This document shows, piece by piece, positions 25,975-34,639 of a stretch of DNA of 64,000 nt. A program made the position numbers and the translations under genes. How positions within the stretch are numbered: the stretch's first letter is position 1; each line of letters starts with the position of its first letter. The stretch is from Glycomyces salinus (GTDB lineage: Bacteria > Actinomycetota > Actinomycetes > Mycobacteriales > Micromonosporaceae). Under the pieces are notes generated by a model. It saw only the letters and a list, made by a program, of their open reading frames with translations. It searched no databases and was not told where the DNA came from. Where the stretch lies: the NCBI RefSeq assembly GCF_016428645.1, contig NZ_JAELXW010000032.1, forward strand, positions 29,087-93,086, read 5' to 3'.

Positions 25975-26085
25975 GGGCGGTTTGCTTCGGACGCGCCGGC
26001 GACATAGCGTCGTTGGGGCCGCGGGACGTCGTACCCGGGCGGTACATTCTCTGTGAACGCACGGTGACCGAGGGGGGTGGGTGTC

Positions 26086-27507
26086 ATGACCGACGTGTCC
26101 GCCGGGAACGCCTACTCGCGCGGCCCGAACGGGTCGTCCTTCGCGGAGGCTCCCCCCGAAGACCCGTTCGGCGGGGCCCGCACCTACGAGCGCACCCCGC
26201 CGCAGGACAACGACGCCGAGAAGTCGGTCCTGGGCGGCATGCTCATGAGCAAGGACGCCATCGCCGACGTCATCGAGATCCTCACCGCGGCCGACTTCTA
26301 CCGGCCCAGCCACGGCATCGTCTTCGACGTCATCTGCGACAAGTTCGCCAATGGCGAGCCGGCCGACGCGATCACCGTCGCCGCCGCCCTGGCCGACGCG
26401 GGCGACCTCGCCAAGGTCGGCGGCGGCCCCTACCTGCACGACCTGCTCGACGCGGTGCCGACGGCCGCCAACGCCGGCTACTACGCCAAGATCGTCAAGG
26501 ACAAGGCGATCCTGCGCCGCCTGATCGAGGCCGGCACCAAGGTCGTCCAATACGGCTACGGCGGCGGCCACGGCGGCCGCGACATCGACGACCTGGTCGA
26601 CCTGTCCCAGCAGGCGGTCTACGAGGTCACCGACAAGCGCCAGAGCGAGGACTTCGCGATCCTGTCCGACCTGCTCCAGCCGGCCATGGACGAGATCGAG
26701 GCCATCGGCGCCAACCAGGGCGTGCTCACCGGGATACCCACCGGCTTCGCCGACCTCGACCGGCTCCTGTCGGGACTCCAGGCCGGGCAGCTGATCATCG
26801 TCGCCGGCCGCCCCGGCCTGGGCAAGTCGACCGCCGCGATGGACTTCATGCGGCACGCGAGCCTGCACCACCGGCACCCCTCGGCGCTGTTCAGCCTCGA
26901 GATGAGCAAGCTCGAGATCGTGATGCGCCTGCTGAGCGCCGAGACCCGCGTGCCGATGCACGTCCTGCGCTCGGGCGACCTGTCCGACGACGACTGGACC
27001 CGCCTGGCCAAGCGCATGGGCGACATCTCCGAGGCGCCGCTGTTCGTCGACGACACCGCGTCGATGACGATGATGGAGATCCGCGCCAAGGCCCGGCGGC
27101 TGAAGCAGCGCCACGACCTCAAACTGGTCGTGGTCGACTACCTCCAGCTGATGACCTCCCCGAAGAAGGTCGAGTCGCGGCAGCAGGAGGTCTCCGAGAT
27201 CAGCCGCGGACTCAAGCTGCTGGCCAAGGAGATCGAGTGCCCGGTGATCGCGGTCGCCCAGCTCAACCGCGGACCCGAGCAGCGCACCGACAAGCGCCCG
27301 CAGCTCTCTGACCTGCGCGAAAGCGGCAGTCTCGAGCAGGATGCGGACGTGGTGCTGTTGCTGCACCGCGACGACTACTACGACAAGGAGTCCCCGCGCG
27401 CCGGGGAGGCCGACTTCATCGTCGCCAAGCACCGCAACGGCGCCACCGACACGATCACCGTGGCCGCCCAGCTGCACCTGTCGCGCTTCGTCGACATGGC
27501 GGTATAG
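26086..27507 (+). CDS. dnaB: replicative DNA helicase DnaB
   Basis: 473 aa, no intein. The N-terminal primase-interaction domain spans residues about 40-145 (PPQDNDAEKSVLGGML), then a linker, and a RecA-type motor with Walker A GRPGLGKST (241-249), Walker B VVVDYLQLM, and LSDLRESGSLEQDADVVLLL (motif H4/arginine-finger region). ATG 26086 follows AGGGGGGTGGG; GTG 26077 in the same frame is an alternative. It unwinds DNA at the replication fork. The upstream DnaA-box array suggests that transcription is tied to DnaA level. It converges on the next gene with only four bases between stops. Confidence 0.96.
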   Translation: MTDVSAGNAYSRGPNGSSFAEAPPEDPFGGARTYERTPPQDNDAEKSVLGGMLMSKDAIADVIEILTAADFYRPSHGIVFDVICDKFANGEPADAITVAAALADAGDLAKVGGGPYLHDLLDAVPTAANAGYYAKIVKDKAILRRLIEAGTKVVQYGYGGGHGGRDIDDLVDLSQQAVYEVTDKRQSEDFAILSDLLQPAMDEIEAIGANQGVLTGIPTGFADLDRLLSGLQAGQLIIVAGRPGLGKSTAAMDFMRHASLHHRHPSALFSLEMSKLEIVMRLLSAETRVPMHVLRSGDLSDDDWTRLAKRMGDISEAPLFVDDTASMTMMEIRAKARRLKQRHDLKLVVVDYLQLMTSPKKVESRQQEVSEISRGLKLLAKEIECPVIAVAQLNRGPEQRTDKRPQLSDLRESGSLEQDADVVLLLHRDDYYDKESPRAGEADFIVAKHRNGATDTITVAAQLHLSRFVDMAV

Positions 27508-27511
27508 GCGT

Positions 27512-28771
27512 TCACCGCCACCATTCGACGGCCAGCGACGGGCCCGGCCCGTCGCTTCGGGCCGCGGCGGCGTCGCGCAGCGGCAGCCACCAGCCGAGCA
27601 GGATCACCGGGTACAGCAGGTAGCCGAAGCGGGTCGCGGGCATCAGCAGGAAGGCCGCGGTCAATCCGCCGGCGGCCCACAGGGCCGCGTCGGCGGAGGT
27701 CAGGGGCGGGCGGCGGGCGATGAGCACGGCGATGGCGCAGCCCGCGGCGAACAGGAGCGCCGGAGCGATCAGTTCCCCGCCGGGGACGTGCTGGGCGATC
27801 AGGTGTCCCGGCAGGGGCGACTGCGCGGGGGATTCGACCACGCCGTGACCGAGGCCGAAGGCCAGCACGTTGTCGGCGAAGCCGCGCGGATCGGTGAGCA
27901 CGACCGGGAGCATCGTGACCGCCACCGGCGCGGCGAACCCGAGCAGGTATCGGCGCAGTCCCTCTTGGCGAAGCTCGCGAGCCATGAATTGGCCCTGCTG
28001 CCGCCATACGAGGATGCCGATCACTATCGCCACGGGCCAGGCGAACAGCTTCAGCGAGGCGGCGGCCCCGACGGCGAGGCCGGTCGCGAGGAACCGGCCC
28101 CGGGCGGCGAAGGCCAGCGCCAGCACCGCGAGGGCGGCCACCGGCATGTCGTCGCCGCCGGTCGCGAACGTCAAGGCGCACACCGGGAAGACGACGCTCG
28201 CCTGGAGGGCGCGCAGCATCGGGCCCTTCCCGGCCAGTCCCCGCAGGAGCGCGACCGCGCCGATCAGGCAGGCGGCCGCGGCCAGTGCGAAGTACAGGCG
28301 CGCGTCGGTCCACCAGTGGTGCCCGAACACGGCCGCGGGCAGCCCGAAGACGGCCATGCCGGGCTGGTACGGGTTGTAGCCGAGCAGCGGCTCGGGGAGC
28401 GAGACGATCGCCTCGGCGCTCAGATAGGGGCTGCCGTCCTGCAGCAGGCGGTTCGCGGAGGACTCGACGACCAGGACCTCTTCCTGGAACCGGCCCTCGA
28501 CGCCGCCGGCGCGCTCGAACGCCTGCACCAGCAGCGGCATCGCGGTCACCGCGGCGGCCGTGGCGCCGGCCACCAGGGCGCGCTTGAACCAGGTGACGCC
28601 CAGCTGCGTGACCAGCATCGCGGCCACGACCGCGGCCGGGCCGTACCCGCCGACGGCTATCGCGCCCCAGTGCTGGTGGGGGGTGAGGGTCGACCACAGC
28701 GCGGTGGCCCCGGCGAAGAGGGCACACGACGCGTAGAAGACCAGATCGATCAGGAGCGGACGCTTCGACAC
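27512..28771 (-). CDS. multi-pass GT87-like (DUF2029) glycosyltransferase candidate
   Basis: 419 aa with about ten hydrophobic segments. An early outside loop LLQDGSPYLSAEAIVSLPEP, then LGYNPYQPGMAVFGLPA and later AAASLKLFAWPVA, resembles polyprenyl-phosphate-mannose-dependent transferases of the GT87/DUF2029 group, which act at the outer face of the membrane in actinobacteria. The usual catalytic Asp cannot be assigned by eye. It starts at ATG 28771, 4 nt before the stop of the ATPase gene upstream on the same strand, so the two are probably co-transcribed. A sugar-transfer role is inferred. Confidence 0.65.
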   Translation of the reverse strand: MSKRPLLIDLVFYASCALFAGATALWSTLTPHQHWGAIAVGGYGPAAVVAAMLVTQLGVTWFKRALVAGATAAAVTAMPLLVQAFERAGGVEGRFQEEVLVVESSANRLLQDGSPYLSAEAIVSLPEPLLGYNPYQPGMAVFGLPAAVFGHHWWTDARLYFALAAAACLIGAVALLRGLAGKGPMLRALQASVVFPVCALTFATGGDDMPVAALAVLALAFAARGRFLATGLAVGAAASLKLFAWPVAIVIGILVWRQQGQFMARELRQEGLRRYLLGFAAPVAVTMLPVVLTDPRGFADNVLAFGLGHGVVESPAQSPLPGHLIAQHVPGGELIAPALLFAAGCAIAVLIARRPPLTSADAALWAAGGLTAAFLLMPATRFGYLLYPVILLGWWLPLRDAAAARSDGPGPSLAVEWWR

Positions 28772-28775
28772 GCGC

Positions 28776-29177
28776 CTAGCGTACGGGGATGCGAGCCCAC
28801 ACTTCCTGCGTGCCGTCGCCGCGCGAGCGCGAGCCCCAGTCGGCCGACAGCTTGGAGACGATGAACATGCCCCTGCCGTGCGCCGAGTCCAGGTCGATCG
28901 CGCACACGTGGGGGCGGGTGTGGGAGCCGCCGTCGATGACGCGGACCTCGACCTCGGAGGGGCCGGAGGTGACCGAGACGCACAGGTCGCCGCTGGACAG
29001 CGGGCGGGCGTGGCGGACGGCGTTGGAGACCAGCTCGGTGGCGCAGACCAGCAGGTCGTCGCGGCTCTCGTCGGGCAGGTCGGGGAGGGATTCGCGCAGC
29101 CACCGGCGGACCAGCGTTGGAGCGCCTGCCTGGTGCGGAACCCGCAGCCGCTCGGGCGTCGGCAGCGCAGCTGGCAT
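28776..29177 (-). CDS. anti-sigma/serine-kinase-type ATP-binding protein
   Basis: 133 aa, start ATG 29177 with GGGAGGGAG 7 nt upstream; the long frame to 29624 is a shadow of the GDPD gene. HATPase_c_2 (GHKL) signs are: ELVSNAVRHARP (N-box), VRVIDGGSHTRP (G1-like), and HGRGMFIVSKLSADWG (G2). Such stand-alone domains in actinobacteria act as RsbW/SpoIIAB-like anti-sigma kinases or regulators of BldG-type proteins. No cognate sigma factor or STAS protein is adjacent. A TATAGC -10 candidate lies in the 107-nt gap upstream. Confidence 0.83.
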   Translation of the reverse strand: MPAALPTPERLRVPHQAGAPTLVRRWLRESLPDLPDESRDDLLVCATELVSNAVRHARPLSSGDLCVSVTSGPSEVEVRVIDGGSHTRPHVCAIDLDSAHGRGMFIVSKLSADWGSRSRGDGTQEVWARIPVR

Positions 29178-29284
29178 GTCGGCTCCCTCCCACCCGGTGT
29201 GCCATGACAAAGCTATAGAGGAACCTACCCGTTGCCGAGCCATGTCGCCAGCATTACCGACGGACCTCGCGTCCGACTCCTCTG

Positions 29285-30016
29285 CTAGGAGATGAGGGCC
29301 TCCCGGATCGCCGCGGGGCGGTCGGTGAAGACCACGTCGGCGCCGGCGGAGGCCATGGCCCTGGCGGTCTCGGCGTCGTTCACGGTCCAAACGTAAGCCT
29401 GGTAGCCCTGTTCGTGGGTGCGTTCGATGAACGCGGGCGTCGACTGGACGTAGTCGACCTTGGAGCTGAGGGCCTGCACGCCGTCGGGGGGACGGCGGAA
29501 CGGGTACTCGAAGATCCACACCAGGGGCGTGGACCCGTCGAGGCCGCGCCAGGTCCTCAGAGCGGCGCGGGAGAACGACATGACGGTGACGTCCAGTCCC
29601 GGCCAGCGGCGCAGGGTCTCCCACAGCCGCATCTCCAGGCGCGGACCGAACTTGGAGGGGTGCTTGGCCTCCACCATGAGCTTGAGGTCCTTGCCGGAGT
29701 CGACGACGAGTCCGAACAGCTCCTCGATGGTGGCGATGCGGGAGGCCTCGGGGTCGCCCGCGCAGTCGGGGTGGCCGTGGGCGAAGTCGAGCTCGCGCAG
29801 CCGGGCCAGGGTGAGGTCGGAGACGGCGCCCCGGACGCCGGCGGTGCGCTTGACGGTGCGGTCGTGGTGCAGGACCAGGTGGCCGTCGGCGGTGAGGCGG
29901 ACGTCGAACTCGAACCCGTCCGCACCCTCGGCGATCGCCTGTCTGAACGCGGCAAGGGAGTGCTCGGGGAGGAACTCGTTAGCGCCCCGGTGGGCGGCGA
30001 TCAACGGTTGGGACAC
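29285..30016 (-). CDS. glycerophosphodiester phosphodiesterase
   Basis: 243 aa. AAHRGANEFLPEHSLAAF (His/Arg/Glu of the active site), EFDVRLTADGHLVLHHD (metal-binding Glu/Asp and catalytic His) and MVEAKHPS give a complete GDPD TIM barrel. The C-terminus GYQAYVWTVNDAE...GADVVFTDRP is typical. It cleaves glycerophosphodiesters to glycerol 3-phosphate and an alcohol. There is no signal peptide, so it is cytoplasmic. GTG 30016 is chosen because a TATCGT -10 box lies 6 nt upstream; the extension to 30463 reads as shadow of larB. Confidence 0.92.
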   Translation of the reverse strand: MSQPLIAAHRGANEFLPEHSLAAFRQAIAEGADGFEFDVRLTADGHLVLHHDRTVKRTAGVRGAVSDLTLARLRELDFAHGHPDCAGDPEASRIATIEELFGLVVDSGKDLKLMVEAKHPSKFGPRLEMRLWETLRRWPGLDVTVMSFSRAALRTWRGLDGSTPLVWIFEYPFRRPPDGVQALSSKVDYVQSTPAFIERTHEQGYQAYVWTVNDAETARAMASAGADVVFTDRPAAIREALIS

Positions 30017-30022
30017 ACTCTG

Positions 30023-30028
30023 ACGATA
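30023..30028 (-). promoter_or_regulatory. -10 box of a leaderless promoter (GDPD)
   Basis: TATCGT on the minus strand, then 6 nt, then GTG 30016. On the plus strand CAGTAT at 30044-30049 stands 6 nt before the larB start, so both divergent genes appear leaderless. Confidence 0.55.
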
Positions 30029-30055
30029 TCCGGTGGGGGGTGACAGTATCGAGAC

Positions 30056-30742
30056 GTGCAGACGAACAGCAACGGCTTCACGGACCTGGGGTGGGCCAAG
30101 ATCGACACCGACCGCCCGGCGCGGACCGGCGCGGCCGAGACCGTTTACGCGGCGGGCAAGACACCGGAGCAGGTCGCCGCGGCGCTGACCGAGCTGCGGC
30201 GGGCTCATCCGGGCCGGGCCGCGCTGGCCACCAAGTGCGACGCGGAATGCGTGGCGGCCGTTCGGGAAGCGTTCGGCGACGAGGTGCTGTGCGAGGCGGG
30301 GGTGGCCGTGGTCGGGGCGTTCCCCGAGCCCGAGGCCGGGCCGGTCGCGGTGGTGTGCGCCGGGACTTCGGACCTGCCGGTGGCCGCCGAGGCCCACCTG
30401 GTCGCGCGCGCGAACGGCCTGGACGCGTACCTGATCGCCGATGTCGGCGTGGCCGGACTGCACCGCCTGCTGGACCGGGTGCCGCAGTTGCGGGAGGCCG
30501 CGTGCGTGATCGTGGTGGCCGGGATGGACGGGGCGCTGCCGAGCGTGGTCGCCGGTCTGGTGGCCTCGCCGGTGATAGCGGTGCCGACCTCGGTCGGCTA
30601 CGGGGCGGCCTTCGGGGGGCTGGCGCCGCTGCTGACGATGCTGAACTCCTGCGCTCCGGGAGTGAGCGTGGTGAACATCGACAACGGGTTCGGCGCGGCG
30701 ATGGCCGCGGCGAGGATCCTGAACGTGAAGGTCGAGCGGTGA
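30056..30742 (+). CDS. larB: nickel-pincer cofactor synthase LarB
   Basis: 228 aa. LarB carboxylates and hydrolyses nicotinic acid adenine dinucleotide to give the pyridinium-dicarboxylate mononucleotide, first step of the nickel-pincer nucleotide cofactor of lactate racemase-type enzymes. Visible signs: AKIDTDRPARTGAAETVYAAGKT (N-terminal LarB segment), then the PurE-like fold with VVCAGTSDLPVAAEA, VVVAGMDGALPSVVAGL and VPTSVGYGAAFGG. GTG 30056 follows a CAGTAT box by 6 nt. The stop overlaps the larC start. The third biosynthetic gene, larE, and larA are not in the window. Confidence 0.9.
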   Translation: MQTNSNGFTDLGWAKIDTDRPARTGAAETVYAAGKTPEQVAAALTELRRAHPGRAALATKCDAECVAAVREAFGDEVLCEAGVAVVGAFPEPEAGPVAVVCAGTSDLPVAAEAHLVARANGLDAYLIADVGVAGLHRLLDRVPQLREAACVIVVAGMDGALPSVVAGLVASPVIAVPTSVGYGAAFGGLAPLLTMLNSCAPGVSVVNIDNGFGAAMAAARILNVKVER

Positions 30743-31911
30743 GGGTCGCCTGGCTGGACTGCGCCGCGGGCGCGAGCGGGGACATGTTCCTGGGGGCCCT
30801 GGCCGGCGCCGGGGTGGACCTGGCGGTGATGCAGGGGGCGGTCGACGCCCTGGGGACCGAGCCGATCCGCTTGAGCGCGGCGGCGGCGAAGCGGCACGGC
30901 CTGGCCGGGGTCAAGGTCGACGTGGCCGCGCCCGAGGCGAAGGCGGACCGGCGCTGGCGGTCGATCCGGGCCGTGATCGAGGACTCACCGCTGGCCGACG
31001 ACGTGAAGGCGCGCTCGCTCGACGCCTTCGCCCGTTTGGCCGCGGCCGAGGCCGCCTCGCACGGGATCGACATCGACGACGTCCACTTCCACGAGGTCGG
31101 CGCCCTGGACTCGATAGCCGACATCGTCGGCGCCTCGGCCGGGTTCGCCGTCCTCGGGGCCGAGCGGGTCACGGCCTCGACGGTGACCGTCGGGGGCGGC
31201 ACGACCCGCGGCTCGCACGGTTCGATCCCGCTGCCGGCACCGGCGGTCCTGCGGGTCCTGTCGGCGGCCGGGGCCCCGTCGGTGGGCGCGGTGCCCTACG
31301 AGGCGTGCACCCCGACCGGGGCGGCGATCGTCGCGGCCAACGCGGACGCCTACGGCGAGATGCCGCCGATGGTCGTCGACGAGGTCGGCGTCGGCGCGGG
31401 CGGCCGCGACCCGGCCGAGCGGGCGAACCTGCTGCGGATCGTGGTGGGCCGCGAGACCGGCGCGGCCTCGCCTCGGCCGGTGGTCATCGAGACGAATGTG
31501 GACGACCTCGATCCGCGCCTGTGGCCGGCGGCGCTGGCGGCGCTGCTGGAGGCGGGCGCCTCGGACGCGTGGCTGACGCCGATCCTGATGAAGAAGGGCC
31601 GCCCGGCCCACACGGTGCACGTGCTGTGCCGCGCGGAGGCGGTCGAGTCGGTCCGCTCGGCGCTGGTCCGCCACACCACCACGATCGGCATGCGCTCCTA
31701 CGAGATAGACAAGTACGCCCTGGAGCGCCGCTACACGAGGGTCGAGGTCGACGGTCACGAGATCGGCGTGAAGCTCGCCCTCGACGGCGACGAGGTCGTG
31801 AACGTCTCGATCGAATACGAGGACGCGGCCGCGGCGGCCGCGGCACTGGCCCGCCCGCTCAAGGTGGTCATGGCCCAGGCCACGGCCGCGGCGTCGGAAC
31901 TGAACGGCTGA
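30739..31911 (+). CDS. larC: nickel insertion protein LarC (single continuous frame)
   Basis: 390 aa. LarC inserts nickel into the pincer nucleotide in a CTP-dependent step. Seen: WLDCAAGASGDMFLGALAGAG at the N-terminus, HFHEVGALDSIADIVG, VPYEACTPTGAAI, and the C-terminal domain VVIETNVDDLDPRLWPAAL, RHTTTIGMRSYEIDKYALER. In some lactobacilli larC is split and needs a programmed frameshift; here both halves are in one frame. GTG 30739 overlaps the larB stop (GTGA), so the two are coupled. Confidence 0.92.
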   Translation: MRVAWLDCAAGASGDMFLGALAGAGVDLAVMQGAVDALGTEPIRLSAAAAKRHGLAGVKVDVAAPEAKADRRWRSIRAVIEDSPLADDVKARSLDAFARLAAAEAASHGIDIDDVHFHEVGALDSIADIVGASAGFAVLGAERVTASTVTVGGGTTRGSHGSIPLPAPAVLRVLSAAGAPSVGAVPYEACTPTGAAIVAANADAYGEMPPMVVDEVGVGAGGRDPAERANLLRIVVGRETGAASPRPVVIETNVDDLDPRLWPAALAALLEAGASDAWLTPILMKKGRPAHTVHVLCRAEAVESVRSALVRHTTTIGMRSYEIDKYALERRYTRVEVDGHEIGVKLALDGDEVVNVSIEYEDAAAAAAALARPLKVVMAQATAAASELNG

Positions 31912-31981
31912 CGCCGGTCGGCGTGATACGCCCCTCGGTCGTGAGGAACAATCGTTTCCGACGGTTTCCGAGGAGGCGGCA

Positions 31982-32911
31982 GTGCCGATAGACACGTACT
32001 TCACCGACATGTTCGCGGCTTGGGAGCAGGCCACCGCGCAGGTCCCCGCCGAGGAGCGCGGCGCGATGGTCGGGGGCTTCATCGACCAGTACACCGCCGA
32101 GGCGAAGCCGGTGGACACCACCGGGATCGCGGTGGAGGACTCCGCGATCGACGGCCCGCACGGGCCGATCCCGGTGCGCACCTACCGGCCTTCCGGTCCG
32201 GTGAGCGCCGCTCTGGTGTGGGCGCACGGCGGCGGCTTCCTCGCGGGCGACCTGGACATGCTCGAAGGCCACATGGTGAGCGCGGAGCTGGCGCGCCGGG
32301 CCGGGGCGGCCGTGGTCTCGGTCGACTACCGGCTCGCCGGGGACGGGATCCGCCACCCGGTGCCGATCGACGACCTCCACGCCGCCTGGCTCTGGTGGAG
32401 CGGACAGGACGCGTTCGGGGACGTGCCGATCGCGATCGGCGGCGCGAGCGCGGGCGGCGCCCTGGCCACGTCGGTCGCGATGCGGGTCCGCGACCGCGGG
32501 GAGCGCTCGCCCGACTCGCTCCTGCTGGCCTACCCGTGGGCCCACTTCCCCGTCCCGGTCCTGAGCGCGTCTCTGCACGCCGAGATGGAGCCGATCCCGT
32601 GGCGGTTCGACCCGCTCGGGCTCGAGGCCGCGGTCAAGAACTACGTGGGCCGGATCAACGACCTGCCGCCGGACGCCCTCCCTGGCGCGGGCCGCCTCGA
32701 CGGCCTGCCGCCCACCCGGATCGTCGTCTCCGAGTACGACGACCTGCGGCCCTCGGCCGAACTGCTGGAACGCCAGCTCGCCGAGGTCGGCGTGCCGGTC
32801 GAGTCGTACCTGTCCGCCGGGATGCTCCACGGCCACCTGAACCACCCCGCGAGCCTGCCGGAGGTCGGCCGCTCCCTGGACTTCCTCGCGAAGGCGCTGG
32901 CGGCCTCCTGA
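31982..32911 (+). CDS. alpha/beta hydrolase of the HSL (esterase/lipase) group
   Basis: 309 aa. WAHGGGFLAGD is the HGGG oxyanion motif of hormone-sensitive-lipase-like esterases, GGASAGGALA the nucleophile elbow (GxSxGG), SEYDDLRPSAELL the acid and GMLHGHLN the catalytic His. It hydrolyses short acyl esters by family; no substrate can be named. GTG 31982 follows GAGGAGGC by about 4 nt. It is separated from larC by 70 nt and has its own terminator downstream. Confidence 0.9.
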   Translation: MPIDTYFTDMFAAWEQATAQVPAEERGAMVGGFIDQYTAEAKPVDTTGIAVEDSAIDGPHGPIPVRTYRPSGPVSAALVWAHGGGFLAGDLDMLEGHMVSAELARRAGAAVVSVDYRLAGDGIRHPVPIDDLHAAWLWWSGQDAFGDVPIAIGGASAGGALATSVAMRVRDRGERSPDSLLLAYPWAHFPVPVLSASLHAEMEPIPWRFDPLGLEAAVKNYVGRINDLPPDALPGAGRLDGLPPTRIVVSEYDDLRPSAELLERQLAEVGVPVESYLSAGMLHGHLNHPASLPEVGRSLDFLAKALAAS

Positions 32912-32930
32912 CGGCGCTCCGAACGGGTGC

Positions 32931-32975
32931 GGCGGCCCGGTCGGTCGTGGTGCCTACGGGGCCGACCGGGCCGCC
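32931..32975. terminator. bidirectional terminator
   Basis: Perfect 14-bp stem (32931-32944 with 32962-32975: GGCGGCCCGGTCGG and its complement) with a 17-nt loop and a T-rich tail on the plus strand. It lies between the converging esterase and multicopper oxidase genes. Confidence 0.88.
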
Positions 32976-32998
32976 TTCTTCCTCCTGAACCAGGCGGT

Positions 32999-34528
32999 TC
33001 ACGAGTGGTCGTGGACGGTGCTGTTCTCGGGGACGGTGCCTATCTCCTCGTCCTCGCCGAGGACCACGAACTGGCCCATCATTCCCCGGTCCTCGTGGAC
33101 CAGGATGTGGCAGTGGTACATGTACGGCAGGTTCGGGTCGGTGTAGTCCTCGAAGCGCATCGCCAGCCGGTACTTCTTCTGCGGCTGGAGGAAGACGGTG
33201 TCCTTCCATCCCCGCAGGAACGGCGGCGGCTCCTCGCCGTCGACGCTCAGCACCTGGTACTGGACGTCGTGGACGTGGAAACTGTGCAGGTAGGCGTCGT
33301 TGCTCTTGACCTCCCACACCTCCGTGGTGCCGACCCGGACGCCGAAGTCGATGCGCTGCATGTCCATCGACTCGCCGTTGATGTTGCTCATCCCCGAGAG
33401 GGTGAAGGACCGCTCCTCGGCGACCTCGCCGCCGTCCACGTCGGGCGCCGTGCCCATGGCCGATGGGATCTCGGTGTCGTCGGCGAGCGAGTCGGCGGCG
33501 CGGAACCGGCACACGTCGAACCTGTCGTCGCCGCCGTTGACGCGCGAGAACGGACCGAAGTAGCCGAAGTCGGCCGGGTAGGACCGCAACTCGACGGTCT
33601 CTCCGGGCTCGAAGGCGACCACGATCTCGGCGCGCTCCCCGGGCGAGATCTGGATTCGGTCGGTCTCCCACGCCTCGGGCAGCAGCCCGCCGTCGGTGCC
33701 GATCAGCGAGAACGCGCGGTCGTCGGAGAAGCCGAAGTTGTAGAGCCTGGAGTTGGAGCCGTTGAGCAGCCGCAGCCGCACCAGCCGGGTCGAGACCTCG
33801 TGGTACGGCCCGAGCGTGCCGTTGACGAGGATCTCGTCGCCCATCCAGCCCTGGCTGCCCATGAACGGCTGGGTCGTCTCGAACCGGCCCGCGTCGTCGA
33901 ACTTGCGGTCCTGCACGATCATCGGCACGTCGTCGACGCCGTAGGTGCGGGGCAGGTTCAGCTCGTCGGTCCGGTCGTCGTCGATGATGAACAGCCCCGA
34001 AATGCCGTTGAGGACGTGCCGGGCGGTCTCGCCGTGCGGGTGCGGGTGGTACCAGAGGGTCGTCGCCGGCTGGTCGATCGTCCACTGCGGCGCCCAGACC
34101 TCGCCGGGTGCGATCGCCTGGTGCGGGCCGCCGTCCATGACCGCCGGCAGGTGCATGCCGTGCCAGTGGACCGAGGTCTCCTCGTCGAGGCCGTTGGCGA
34201 TCGCGAACGCGACCTCCTCGCCGCGGCGGGCCCGGATCGTCGGGCCCAGGTAGTCCTGGTTGACTCCCCAGGTCTCGGTGGCGGGCCCGGGCTTGAACTG
34301 GGTCCGGCCGGCGCGGATGTCGAGGTTGAACACGCGGGAGCCGGCCGAGTCGGTCTCCGATTCGGCCTCCGGCGGGATCGCGAGCGGCGTGTCGAAATCG
34401 ACCTTGCCGACGGTGTCGACCTTCGCGTTCGACCAGACGTAGGCGAGGGCGCCGCCCCCGCCGACGGCCAGCGCGCCGAGGCCCCCTGCCCCGATGGCGG
34501 TCCATTTCAAAGCCTTGCGCCGTTTCAT
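32999..34528 (-). CDS. exported multicopper oxidase
   Basis: 509 aa, three cupredoxin domains. ATG 34528 gives MKRRKALKW and then a hydrophobic stretch to about residue 31: a Tat-type signal (RRKALK) or Tat-dependent anchor. All four copper motifs are present: HWHGMH, WYHPHPHG, HSFHVHDVQYQ and HCHILVHEDRGMM, the last with the type 1 Cys, axial Met and both flanking His. By family it oxidises phenols, metals (Cu+, Mn2+) or bilirubin-like substrates with O2 outside the cell. The longer frame to 34597 lacks support. The gene is 111 nt downstream of the LuxR-type gene on the same strand. Confidence 0.92.
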   Translation of the reverse strand: MKRRKALKWTAIGAGGLGALAVGGGGALAYVWSNAKVDTVGKVDFDTPLAIPPEAESETDSAGSRVFNLDIRAGRTQFKPGPATETWGVNQDYLGPTIRARRGEEVAFAIANGLDEETSVHWHGMHLPAVMDGGPHQAIAPGEVWAPQWTIDQPATTLWYHPHPHGETARHVLNGISGLFIIDDDRTDELNLPRTYGVDDVPMIVQDRKFDDAGRFETTQPFMGSQGWMGDEILVNGTLGPYHEVSTRLVRLRLLNGSNSRLYNFGFSDDRAFSLIGTDGGLLPEAWETDRIQISPGERAEIVVAFEPGETVELRSYPADFGYFGPFSRVNGGDDRFDVCRFRAADSLADDTEIPSAMGTAPDVDGGEVAEERSFTLSGMSNINGESMDMQRIDFGVRVGTTEVWEVKSNDAYLHSFHVHDVQYQVLSVDGEEPPPFLRGWKDTVFLQPQKKYRLAMRFEDYTDPNLPYMYHCHILVHEDRGMMGQFVVLGEDEEIGTVPENSTVHDHS

Positions 34529-34639
34529 GACCGCAATGCTGGCCGCGGGGCCTGGCCGGCGGCATCGGGCCGGAGTCGTCGATTCGGGTACCACCACGGG
34601 ATGACGCGGCGCCCCGCACTAGGCCGCCGGTTGCGGTGC

